Positions 15,101 through 22,273 of a stretch of 64,000 nt of DNA are shown piece after piece (position 1 is the stretch's first letter; each line of letters opens with the position of its first letter). The notes under the pieces were generated by a model. That model made no database searches, had not been told where the DNA came from, and saw nothing but the letters and a program-made list of their open reading frames with translations. This stretch comes from Streptomyces chartreusis. GTDB taxonomy: Bacteria; Actinomycetota; Actinomycetes; Streptomycetales; Streptomycetaceae. The translations under genes and the position numbers were made by a program. The stretch lies in the NCBI RefSeq assembly GCF_008704715.1, contig NZ_CP023689.1, positions 5,704,001 to 5,768,000 of the forward strand. Direction: 5' to 3'.

Positions 15101-16099
15101 ATGGCAACCCGTGCCGTCGCCCGTCGTCAGTCCGCCACCGGCGGGACCGCCGACGCGGCACGCAGTGTTCGCGCCCATGGCGGCGAGATCGCGGACCGCG
15201 ACCTGGTCGGCATGTACCTCGACGAGATCGCGCGTACGCCGCTTCTCGACGCAGCCAAAGAGGTCGAGTTGTCGCAGATCATCGAGGCGGGTGTGTTCGC
15301 CAGGCAGGTCCTCGACGGGTACGAGGAGGCCAAGGCCGACGCCACCCGTGACGAGCTCGAAGCCCTCGTCGCCGACGGAGAGCGTGCCAAGGACATCTTC
15401 ATCCGCTCCAACCTCCGCCTGGTCGTCGCGGTGGCCCGGCGCTACCCGCGCAGCGGCCTGCCCCTGCTCGACCTGATCCAGGAGGGCAACGCCGGCCTGG
15501 TGCGCGCGGTGGAGAAGTTCGACTACCGCAAGGGCTTCAAGTTCTCGACGTACGCGACCTGGTGGATCCGTCAGGCCATCACGCGCTCGATAGCCGACCA
15601 GTCCCGCACCATCCGTCTCCCCGTCCACCTGGTCGAGGAGTTGGGCCGGATCCGGCGCGTCCAGCGCGAGTTCAACCGCGAGCACGGCCGCGACCCGGAG
15701 CACACCGAGATCGCCGCCGAGCTCGGCTCGACGCCGGAGCGCGTCGCGGACGTACTCGACTGGGCCCGTGACCCGGTGTCCCTCAACATGTCGGTGGACG
15801 ACGAGGGGGAGACGCAGTTCGGCGACCTCCTGGAGGACACCTCGGCGGTCTCGCCCGAGCAGTCGGTCCTCACCCTCCTGCGCAGCGAGGAGTTGGACGA
15901 CCTGATCGGCCGCCTCGACCAGCGCACGGCGTCCATCATCAAGATGCGCTACGGCATCGAGGACGGCCGCGAGCGCACCCTGACCGAGGTCGGCAAGGAG
16001 CACGGCCTGACCCGCGAACGCATCCGTCAGATCGAGAAGCACGCCCTGCTGGAGCTGAAGAAGCTGGCGCGCAGCACCGGCTTCGACGCGGCCGCCTGA
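15101..16099 (+). CDS. hrdD: Group 2 RNA polymerase sigma factor HrdD
   Basis: The 332-residue sigma-70 protein lacks region 1.1 and starts with MATRAVARRQSAT as in S. coelicolor HrdD. Region 1.2 is IADRDLVGMYLDEIARTPLL, regions 2.1-2.4 run from RSNLRLVVAVARRYP through FKFSTYATWWIRQAITRSI, region 3 from IRLPVHLVEELG, and region 4.2 has the helix-turn-helix LTEVGKEHGLTRERIRQIE. Group 2 factors recognise promoters like those of the essential HrdB but are dispensable. GGGAG precedes the ATG. Length, sequence as I remember it, and the following TetR gene all fit hrdD. Confidence 0.93.
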   Translation: MATRAVARRQSATGGTADAARSVRAHGGEIADRDLVGMYLDEIARTPLLDAAKEVELSQIIEAGVFARQVLDGYEEAKADATRDELEALVADGERAKDIFIRSNLRLVVAVARRYPRSGLPLLDLIQEGNAGLVRAVEKFDYRKGFKFSTYATWWIRQAITRSIADQSRTIRLPVHLVEELGRIRRVQREFNREHGRDPEHTEIAAELGSTPERVADVLDWARDPVSLNMSVDDEGETQFGDLLEDTSAVSPEQSVLTLLRSEELDDLIGRLDQRTASIIKMRYGIEDGRERTLTEVGKEHGLTRERIRQIEKHALLELKKLARSTGFDAAA

Positions 16100-16470
16100 C
16101 CCTTGGGCGGCGGCGGGGGCGTACGCCCGGTGGCCAAAGACCGCGCAAACATGGCGATGTAACGCCGCTTCAATGCAGGGGCCACCGGGAACAAGACCTG
16201 CGGGCAAGGGAGTTCGGACCGAGGCGACCGCCCTCGGGCCCCGGACGCAGACCGACCGACGAGCCTCACCAACACCGGACCAAGTCCCGACGCACTCCCC
16301 CCGGCGCCGGGACTTCCCACGAGCCGGGCTTCGGCGCCCATCCCCCCTGGGTGCCGGGGCCCGGCTCTTTCCGCTTCCGCACGTCCGGACGGGCGGGTCA
16401 CCCCGTACCTGAACCACGGGGTGGCCCGCCCGGATGGCAGATTGTGCCACATGGGCATAGCCTGCCGAAC
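16100..16470. other. 371-bp hairpin-rich spacer between hrdD and the TetR gene
   Basis: No gene is visible. The spacer has a loose dyad AAGTCCCG...CGGGACTT (about 16275-16318), another between AGCCGGGC and GCCCGGCT near 16322-16364, and the strong hairpin at 16390-16432. These probably end the hrdD transcript. The TetR promoter must lie in the last 40 bp. Confidence 0.5.
16390..16432. terminator. Strong 17-bp hairpin upstream of the TetR gene
   Basis: CGGGCGGGTCACCCCGT (16390-16406) and ACGGGGTGGCCCGCCCG (16416-16432) pair over 17 bp with one G-T pair and a 9-base loop. There is no U-tract. It could be a factor-independent terminator of the GC-rich type or an operator for the following regulator, whose start is 38 bp away. 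Confidence 0.5.
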
Positions 16471-17130
16471 GTGACCAGCCCCACCCCCGCACAGCCCTCG
16501 GCCACCTCGTCGCCCTCCCTGACGGAGCGGCGCAAGGCGGCCACCCGCATGGAGATCGCCCGCGCCGCGGCCGCGCTCTTCGTGCGACGGGGGCTGCGGG
16601 CCACCCGAGCCGAGGACATCGCCCAGGCCGCCGGTATCGCGCCGCGCACCTTCTACCGCTACTTCGCCACCAAGGAGGAGGCGGTGTCCCCGCTCTACGC
16701 GGTGGGCGCCGACCGCTGGACCCAGGCGGTCCGCGACGCCCCCGCCGAACTGCCCGTCCCGCAGGCCCTGGAACACGCCCTGCGCCACACGCTGACCCCG
16801 GGCGCGGGCGTCTCGGAGGCCTCCTGGGAGTGGGCCCGCACACTGGTCCGCCTCGCCATCTCGAACCCCGCCCTGCGCAAGGTCTGGGCCGAGGTGTGCC
16901 ACGAGTCGGAGGCGAAACTGGCCGAGGCTTTGGCGCAAAGAAGCGGTACCGACAACGTTGCCGCCCACAATTTCGCCGCAGCGGTGGCGGCGGCGTCCGT
17001 CCGCGTGGCCGTAGAGACCTGGGCCACGGGCGACGCCCCGGCGGAGGGCCCCCAAGGGCCAGCGGCACAGGCCCTACGCAACCTGGACGCCCTGCGGAAC
17101 TTCCCGTGGGAGGACATCACGGCAGTCTGA
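16471..17130 (+). CDS. TetR-family regulator next to hrdD (SCO3201-like)
   Basis: The 219-residue protein has a Ser/Thr/Pro N-terminal tail, then a TetR helix-turn-helix (about 28-75) with FVRRGLRATRAEDIAQAAG and APRTFYRYFATKEEAV, and a helical C-terminal domain. The position directly after hrdD matches S. coelicolor SCO3201, a TetR protein reported to affect antibiotic production and development when overexpressed. No ribosome site precedes the GTG at 16471, and a TAGCCT box lies eight bases upstream, so the transcript may be leaderless. Confidence 0.85.
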   Translation: MTSPTPAQPSATSSPSLTERRKAATRMEIARAAAALFVRRGLRATRAEDIAQAAGIAPRTFYRYFATKEEAVSPLYAVGADRWTQAVRDAPAELPVPQALEHALRHTLTPGAGVSEASWEWARTLVRLAISNPALRKVWAEVCHESEAKLAEALAQRSGTDNVAAHNFAAAVAAASVRVAVETWATGDAPAEGPQGPAAQALRNLDALRNFPWEDITAV

Positions 17131-17154
17131 GGTTTCCGGCTGCGGGCCCGTGGA

Positions 17155-17183
17155 GGCTGGTCGCGCAGTTCCCCGCGCCCCTA
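17155..17183 (+). repeat. GCAGTTCCCCGCGCCCCT repeat, copy 1
   Basis: The sequence runs GGCTGGTCGCGCAGTTCCCC and then GCGCCCCTA. The same core recurs at 17242, 47811 and 52411, always on the plus strand and always between or at the ends of convergent genes. Confidence 0.75.
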
Positions 17184-17241
17184 AAAGCAGGGAGTTGCAG
17201 TGGGCCTGCGCCTAGACGTGACCGTGGGCCTCGCAACCGTT

Positions 17242-17267
17242 GCGCAGTTCCCCGCGCCCCTGGGGGC
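17242..17267 (+). repeat. GCAGTTCCCCGCGCCCCT repeat, copy 2
   Basis: GCGCAGTTCCCCGCGCCCCT is followed by GGGGGC, so CCCCTGGGGG can form a short hairpin. It is 59 bp after the end of copy 1. Confidence 0.75.
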
Positions 17268-17296
17268 GTTCCAGTCGCGTACGGCGGTGAGGGGAC

Positions 17297-17393
17297 GTGC
17301 CGGGGGGTGTCCGCCCGCAGCGGCGGGCGTCAACGCCGAGCACCCTTCTAAGAGAGCCCAACCGCCCGACCGAGGACGGACACCCCCCGGCAC
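17297..17393. repeat. 17-bp inverted repeat pair at a convergent junction
   Basis: GTGCCGGGGGGTGTCCG (17297-17313) and CGGACACCCCCCGGCAC (17377-17393) are perfect inverted copies 63 bp apart, with a smaller CCCGC/GCGGG hairpin inside. It may serve as a bidirectional terminator or be a dispersed repeat. Confidence 0.65.
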
Positions 17394-17464
17394 GGCCCCG
17401 ACCCACCACACAACCGCAGGCGCTACACGAACCCCCACCGAACCGGCACAGGCCGCCGCAGGCA

Positions 17465-18433
17465 TCACGCACCAGCCGCCCGACTCATCCGCCCCCCCAA
17501 CTCCCCCACACACCGCACCAGTTCCTCCGGCGACTCCACCACGAACTCGCAGTCCACCATCGCCAGCCGCACCGCCATCCACTCCACCGCATCCCCCACG
17601 GCCCCCCGAAGCCGGCACCGCTCCCCACCGTCCAGAGCCTCCGGCACCCCCAACCACCCCGGCACCCGAGCCGCCACGAACTCCACCGGCGCCTCGAACG
17701 TCACCGAGAACTCGTACGCCTCCTGCCGCCGCCACACCGACTGCCGCAGATACTCCGCCGCATTCCCCGTCGGCAACTCCCGCGGAGCGAACCGCGCCCC
17801 CGTCGCGAACGGCTCACTCACCCGGTCCACCCGGAACGTCCGCCAGTCCCCCCGGTCGAGGTCGTACGCCACGAGATACCAACGCCGCCCGGTCGACACC
17901 AGCCGATACGGCTCGGTCAGACGCCGCGACTCCGTCCCGTCCTTCGCCCGGTACGCGAACCGCAACCGCTCCCGCCCCGCCACGGTCGACGCCATCACGG
18001 TCAGCGTCTCGGGCGCGATACTCGCCCCGTCCCCACTGGTCAGCGGCGTCGTCGCGGCCTGAAGCGTGCTCACCCGGTGCCGCAGCCGCGACGGCAGCAC
18101 CTGCTCCAGTTTCGCCAGCGCCCGCACCGACGCCTCCTCCACCCCTTCGACCGCGTGCCCCGCCCCGGCCCGCAGCCCGACCGCGATCGCCACCGCCTCC
18201 TCGTCGTCCAGCACGAGCGGCGGCATCGCCTTGCCCGCGACGAGCCGGTAGCCCCCGTCCGCCCCCAGGGTCGCCTGCACGGGATAGCCGAGGTCCCGCA
18301 GCCGGTCGATGTCACGCCGCACCGTGCGCCGGGACACCCCGAGCCGGTCGGCGAGCTCGCCGCCGGGCCACTCGCGGGGCGTCTGCAGGAGAGAGAGGAG
18401 TGTGAGGAGCCGTGCCGGAGTGTCCGTCGTCAT
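17465..18433 (-). CDS. YafY-like HTH-WYL transcriptional regulator
   Basis: The 322-residue protein has an N-terminal winged helix (about 5-60: ELADRLGVSRRTVRRDIDRLRDLGYPV) and a C-terminal WYL domain, with the SRRLTEPYRLVSTGRRWYLVAYD stretch carrying the name-giving W-Y-L residues. WYL domains sense ligands such as nucleotides or small molecules. The gene is divergent from the DHA2 pump at 18496 with only 62 bp between them, so it most likely controls that pump. A dyad TAGG-n-CA...TG-n-CCTA in the gap is the operator candidate. Confidence 0.88.
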   Translation of the reverse strand: MTTDTPARLLTLLSLLQTPREWPGGELADRLGVSRRTVRRDIDRLRDLGYPVQATLGADGGYRLVAGKAMPPLVLDDEEAVAIAVGLRAGAGHAVEGVEEASVRALAKLEQVLPSRLRHRVSTLQAATTPLTSGDGASIAPETLTVMASTVAGRERLRFAYRAKDGTESRRLTEPYRLVSTGRRWYLVAYDLDRGDWRTFRVDRVSEPFATGARFAPRELPTGNAAEYLRQSVWRRQEAYEFSVTFEAPVEFVAARVPGWLGVPEALDGGERCRLRGAVGDAVEWMAVRLAMVDCEFVVESPEELVRCVGELGGRMSRAAGA

Positions 18434-18455
18434 GTTTTCGAGGATGCCGTAGAAC

Positions 18456-18474
18456 TAGGACACGATCTGACCTA
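18456..18474. promoter_or_regulatory. Candidate operator between the WYL regulator and the pump
   Basis: TAGGACACGATCTGACCTA has arms TAGG-n-CA and TG-n-CCTA around a short centre, six of seven positions matching. It is in the middle of a 62-bp divergent gap, so it could block both promoters. Confidence 0.4.
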
Positions 18475-18495
18475 ATGAGGCCATAGCTTTGAGCC

Positions 18496-20100
18496 ATGAC
18501 CGCAACCGAGACAGAACCGGCGCGTGTGACCAGCGACAAGGCACAGCCCACCACCCCGTCCGACTCAGCCGAGGCCGTGACGCAGGCCGCCCAGGCCGCC
18601 CAGGCCGCCCAGGCAGGCGACCGCCGTCGATGGTTCGCCCTGGCCATCGTGATGACCGCGGCCTTCATGGACCTCGTCGACGTCACGATCGTCAACATCG
18701 CCATCCCGTCGATCCAGCGGGAGGCCGGCGCGTCGTTCAGCCAGATCCAGTGGATCACCGCCGGCTATGCGCTCGCCTTCGCCGCCGGTCTGATCACCGG
18801 CGGCCGTCTGGGTGACATACACGGCCGAAAGAAGCTGTTCCTGATCGGTATCGGCGGCTTCACGCTGGCCTCGGCGCTGTGCGGCTTCGCCGCCAACCCG
18901 GAGATGCTGGTCGCCTCGCGCATCCTTCAGGGCGCGATGGCGGCGCTGATGGTCCCGCAGGTCCTGTCGATCGTGCACGCCACGTTCCCGGCGCACGAAC
19001 GCGGCAAGGTCTTCGGTCTGTTCGGCGCGGTCGTCGGACTCGGCGCGGTCACCGGCCCGCTGCTCGGCGCGCTGCTGACGGAGTGGAACCTGTTCGGTCT
19101 CGAATGGCGCCCGATCTTCCTGATCAACCTGCCCGTCGGCATCGCGGGTCTGATCCTGGGCAGCCGGTTCATCACCGAGTCCAAGGCGCCGAAGGCGCTG
19201 AAGCTGGACCTCGTCGGCGTCGCGCTGGTCACCATCGGTCTGCTGATGCTGCTCTACCCGCTGACCCGCGGCCGTGAGCTGGGCTGGCCGGTGTGGGGGT
19301 ACGTGTCGATGGCGGGCGCGTTCGTGGTCCTCGCGGTGCTGGTGCTCTTCGAGCGCCGGAAGGCGGCCCGCGACGGCTCGCCGCTCGTCGAACTGTCGCT
19401 GTTCAAGGTGAAGAGCTTCGCGGCCGGTATCGCCGTACAGACCGTGTTCGGTGTGGCGCTCGGCATCTTCTTCCTGGTCTGGACGCTGTACATGCAGTTC
19501 GGTCTGGGCTGGAGCCCGCTGAAGGCCGGCCTCACCGGCATCCCGTTCTCGATCGCGGTCTCGACGGCGGCCGGTCTGTCCGTGCAGCAGCTGGTCCCGC
19601 GCTTCGGCCGCAAGGTGCTCCAGGCGGGCGCGCTGGTGATGGGGCTCGGCGTCCTGCTCTACATCTGGGAGGCGAACCGTTACGGCCTGTCCATCGCCCC
19701 CTGGCAGATGGCCCTGCCGCTGGTCGTGATGGGCGTCGGCATGGGGCTGATCGTGGCGCCGCTGACGGACGCGATCCTCTCCGAGGTGCCGCGCGAGCAC
19801 TCCGGTTCGGCGTCGGGCCTCATCAACACCGTCCAGCAGATGGGCAACGCGCTCGGCCTCGGCCTGGTCTCGGTGGTCTTCTTCGGCGTCGTCGACGACA
19901 GGCTCACGGAGGCCAAGGAGCGCACGGCGGCCGGCCTGGCCTTCGCGGACGGCTTCCAGAACGCGCTGTGGTGGGTCGCCGCGGTGCTGGGTGTCATCTT
20001 CCTACTGATGTCGGCGCTGCCCAAGCGGCCGGCGCAGCACGTCGAGGGCGCCGACGACTCGGCGCCGGCGACGGACAAGGAGCCCGCGCTCGCGGGCTGA
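18496..20100 (+). CDS. DHA2-family multidrug efflux transporter
   Basis: The 534-residue protein has a hydrophilic N-terminus with a QAAQAAQAAQAG repeat, then the MFS core with FMDLVDVTIVNIAIPS, GGRLGDIHGRKKLF (motif A) and VVGLGAVTGPLLGALL (motif C). About 14 helices are predicted. It should export drugs or metabolites with proton uptake. It is divergent from the WYL regulator and ends with a strong terminator. It is a different branch from the pump at 11042. Confidence 0.9.
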   Translation: MTATETEPARVTSDKAQPTTPSDSAEAVTQAAQAAQAAQAGDRRRWFALAIVMTAAFMDLVDVTIVNIAIPSIQREAGASFSQIQWITAGYALAFAAGLITGGRLGDIHGRKKLFLIGIGGFTLASALCGFAANPEMLVASRILQGAMAALMVPQVLSIVHATFPAHERGKVFGLFGAVVGLGAVTGPLLGALLTEWNLFGLEWRPIFLINLPVGIAGLILGSRFITESKAPKALKLDLVGVALVTIGLLMLLYPLTRGRELGWPVWGYVSMAGAFVVLAVLVLFERRKAARDGSPLVELSLFKVKSFAAGIAVQTVFGVALGIFFLVWTLYMQFGLGWSPLKAGLTGIPFSIAVSTAAGLSVQQLVPRFGRKVLQAGALVMGLGVLLYIWEANRYGLSIAPWQMALPLVVMGVGMGLIVAPLTDAILSEVPREHSGSASGLINTVQQMGNALGLGLVSVVFFGVVDDRLTEAKERTAAGLAFADGFQNALWWVAAVLGVIFLLMSALPKRPAQHVEGADDSAPATDKEPALAG

Positions 20101-20115
20101 GAGCGGGGGAGGGGA

Positions 20116-20143
20116 GGGGCCCGGCACTTCGGTGCCGGGCCCC
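20116..20143 (+). terminator. Terminator after the second DHA2 pump
   Basis: GGGGCCCGGCAC and GTGCCGGGCCCC form a perfect 12-bp stem with a stable TTCG tetraloop, 15 bases after the stop codon. Confidence 0.8.
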
Positions 20144-20192
20144 TCGTCGTTTCCGTATCGCCCATGCCGAAAGCCCAGTCATGCCCGATTGA

Positions 20193-20256
20193 GCCCGAAC
20201 CTGTTTACTTTCCAGAAATCCGGGCGTAGCCTCCTCGCGAAACCACAAGTTCGGGC
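20193..20256 (+). promoter_or_regulatory. Promoter and putative DeoR half-sites of the fructose operon
   Basis: TTTACT (20204-20209) and TAGCCT (20227-20232) are 17 bp apart and form a good promoter. GCCCGAAC (20193-20200) and its inverse GTTCGGGC (20249-20256) flank it. A DeoR-type repressor could bridge the two half-sites and shut the promoter. Confidence 0.5.
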
Positions 20257-20277
20257 ACAGTTCGGAGGCGAACGGAC

Positions 20278-21039
20278 ATGTACGCACCGGAGCGGCAGCA
20301 GGAGATTCTCCGGCTGGCCCGTGACGGCGGCCGGGTGGACGTCCTGTCGCTGGCCGAGGAGTTCCAGGTGACGGCGGAGACGATCCGCCGGGACCTGAAG
20401 GCCCTCGACCGCGCCGGGCTCGTACGCCGGGTGCACGGTGGTGCCATCCCCGCGGGGCGCCTGGACTTCGAGCCGGACCTCGCCGAGCGGGAGGGCACGG
20501 CGGCCGACGAGAAGGACCGCATCGCCAAGGCCGCCCTCGCCGAGCTGCCCGCCGAGGGCACGATGATCCTCGACGCCGGTACGACGGTGGCCCGCATGGC
20601 CGCCGCACTGCCGCTGGAGGCGTCCCTCACCGTCGTCACGCACAGCCTGCCCATCGCGGCCCGCCTCGCGGACCACCCCGGCATGCAGCTGCATCTCATC
20701 GGGGGGCGGGTGCGGCACCGTACGCGCGCCGCCGTGGACGCCTGGGCGCTGCGGGCGTACGGCGAGATCCGGGCCGACGTCCTGTTCGTCGCGGCCAACG
20801 GCTTCTCCGCCGAGCACGGTCTGACCACCCCCGACCTCGCCGAGGCGGCCGTGAAGCGGGCGGCCGTGGCCGCGGCCCGCCGGGTGGTGCTGCTCGCCGA
20901 CTCCTCCAAGCACGGCCAGGAGCACTTCGCCCGCTTCGGTGACCTGGGCGACGTGGACCTGCTGATCACCGACAGCGGGCTGAGCCCCGAAGACGCCACC
21001 GCCATCGAGCGCGGCGGCACTGAAGTGCTCTGTGTCTAG
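20278..21039 (+). CDS. fruR: DeoR-family repressor of the fructose operon
   Basis: The 253-residue protein has the DeoR winged helix at its N-terminus (about 1-58: RQQEILRLARDGGRVDVLSLAEEF, then TAETIRRDLKALDRAGLVRRVHGGAI) and a sugar-isomerase-like sensor domain with ILDAGTTV and DSSKHGQEHF. DeoR sensors bind sugar phosphates, probably fructose-1-phosphate here. It is first in an operon with 1-phosphofructokinase and fructose PTS, and presumably represses it. The symbol is by context and homologous operons. Confidence 0.87.
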   Translation: MYAPERQQEILRLARDGGRVDVLSLAEEFQVTAETIRRDLKALDRAGLVRRVHGGAIPAGRLDFEPDLAEREGTAADEKDRIAKAALAELPAEGTMILDAGTTVARMAAALPLEASLTVVTHSLPIAARLADHPGMQLHLIGGRVRHRTRAAVDAWALRAYGEIRADVLFVAANGFSAEHGLTTPDLAEAAVKRAAVAAARRVVLLADSSKHGQEHFARFGDLGDVDLLITDSGLSPEDATAIERGGTEVLCV

Positions 21040-21066
21040 AGCGGCACAGAAGTGCTGTGTGTTGAG
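21014..21066 (+). repeat. Tandem duplication of the deoR gene 3' end
   Basis: GCGGCACTGAAGTGCTCTGT (from 21014, ending past the stop at 21040) is followed at once by GCGGCACAGAAGTGCTGTGT (from 21041). The second copy repeats the last eight codons in the same register but sits after the stop codon, in the spacer before the kinase gene. Confidence 0.7.
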
Positions 21067-21078
21067 AAACGAGTGCGC

Positions 21079-22026
21079 ATGATCCTCACCGTCACCCCGA
21101 ACCCGTCCCTGGACCGCACCTACGAGGTCCCCGCCCTCGACCGCGGCGAGGTCATCCGCGCCACCGGCGAGCGCATGGACCCGGGCGGCAAGGGCGTGAA
21201 CGTCTCGCGGGCGGTCGCGGCAGCCGGGCGGCGCACGGTCGCGGTGCTGCCCCTGGGCGGCGCGCCCGGCGCGCTCGTCGCCGACCTGCTCGACGCGCAA
21301 GGCATCGAGGTCGCACCGGTCCCGGTCGCCGGCGCCACCCGCTCGAACATCGCCCTCGCGGAGTCGGACGGCGTACTCACGAAGATCAACGCACCCGGCC
21401 CCGAACTGTCGGCGGCCGAGCAGGAACTCCTCCTGGAGACCGTCCGCGAGCAGTCGCGCGACGCGGACTGGATCGCCTGCTGCGGCAGCCTGCCGCGCGG
21501 TCTCGCGCCGTCCTGGTACGCCGATGTCGTCGCCCGGGCGCACGCGGGCGGCGCGCGGATCGCGCTGGACACCTCCGGGCCCGCCCTCCTCGAGGCCCTG
21601 CGTGCCCGCCCGGACGTGGTGAAGCCGAACGCCGAGGAACTCGCACAGGCCGTCGGGCACCCCCTGACCACCGTGGGCGACGCGGTGAAGGCCGCCGAGG
21701 AACTGCGCGGCATGGGCGCGGGCGCCGTGCTCGCGAGCCTCGGCGCGGACGGACAGCTGCTCGTGGACGACGAGGGCGCCTGGTTCGGGAGCGCGCCGGT
21801 GGGCGCAGTGCGCAGCAACGTCGGCGCGGGCGACTCCTCCCTCGCCGGGTTCCTGATCGCCGGGGGGAGCGGGCCCGAGGCGCTCGCCTCCGCCGTCGCA
21901 CACGGCGCGGCTGCCGTCCGGCTGCCGGGCAGCGTGATGCCTTCGCCGGCCGACCTGGATCTGGCGGCGGTGACGGTCACGGCCGACGTGCCGGTCGACC
22001 GCGTACTGAAGGAGCCGGTGTCATGA
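21079..22026 (+). CDS. fruK: 1-Phosphofructokinase
   Basis: The 315-residue PfkB-family kinase begins MILTVTPNPSLDRTYEV and has the sugar-binding GGKGVNVSRA motif (about 37-46), SLPRGL, and the C-terminal GAGDSSLAGFL with the catalytic Asp and anion hole. It phosphorylates fructose-1-phosphate to fructose-1,6-bisphosphate with ATP. The ATG at 21079 starts the conserved domain; an upstream in-frame start at 21052 falls in the duplicated spacer. It lies between the repressor and the EIIABC gene. Confidence 0.93.
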   Translation: MILTVTPNPSLDRTYEVPALDRGEVIRATGERMDPGGKGVNVSRAVAAAGRRTVAVLPLGGAPGALVADLLDAQGIEVAPVPVAGATRSNIALAESDGVLTKINAPGPELSAAEQELLLETVREQSRDADWIACCGSLPRGLAPSWYADVVARAHAGGARIALDTSGPALLEALRARPDVVKPNAEELAQAVGHPLTTVGDAVKAAEELRGMGAGAVLASLGADGQLLVDDEGAWFGSAPVGAVRSNVGAGDSSLAGFLIAGGSGPEALASAVAHGAAAVRLPGSVMPSPADLDLAAVTVTADVPVDRVLKEPVS

Positions 22027-22273
22027 CGAATGCCGTGGACGTCACGTTTCTTTCCGGTTCGGCTCCTGCCGGTTCGACGGCCGACCGGCCGGGCTCACCG
22101 TTACTCACGGCCGGTCACGGCCTGCGGGTCCCCCTCCTGAGCCGCCCCGCCGCCCGGGGGAGGCGTGGTTTCCCCTACCCCGTCTCCGTCACCCCCGCCG
22201 CCCCCCACACCGCCCCCGTCCCCTTCTCCGCCCACGAGACTCCCCGGGCGATACGCGTGCGAAGGAGCCCGCG

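Larger units (their letters stand above)
17131..17464. other. Convergent junction with repeats, no gene
   Basis: The 334 bp between the convergent TetR and WYL genes hold two copies of a streptomycete GCAGTTCCCCGCGCCCCT repeat (17155-17183, 17242-17267) and a 17-bp inverted repeat (17297-17393), each listed separately. I see no coding sequence with a ribosome site. Confidence 0.6.

Noticed and set aside
18580..18620. Gln-Ala repeat CAGGCCGCC in the second DHA2 pump as a regulatory repeat
   Set aside because: It is in frame inside the coding region and only lengthens the cytoplasmic N-terminus.
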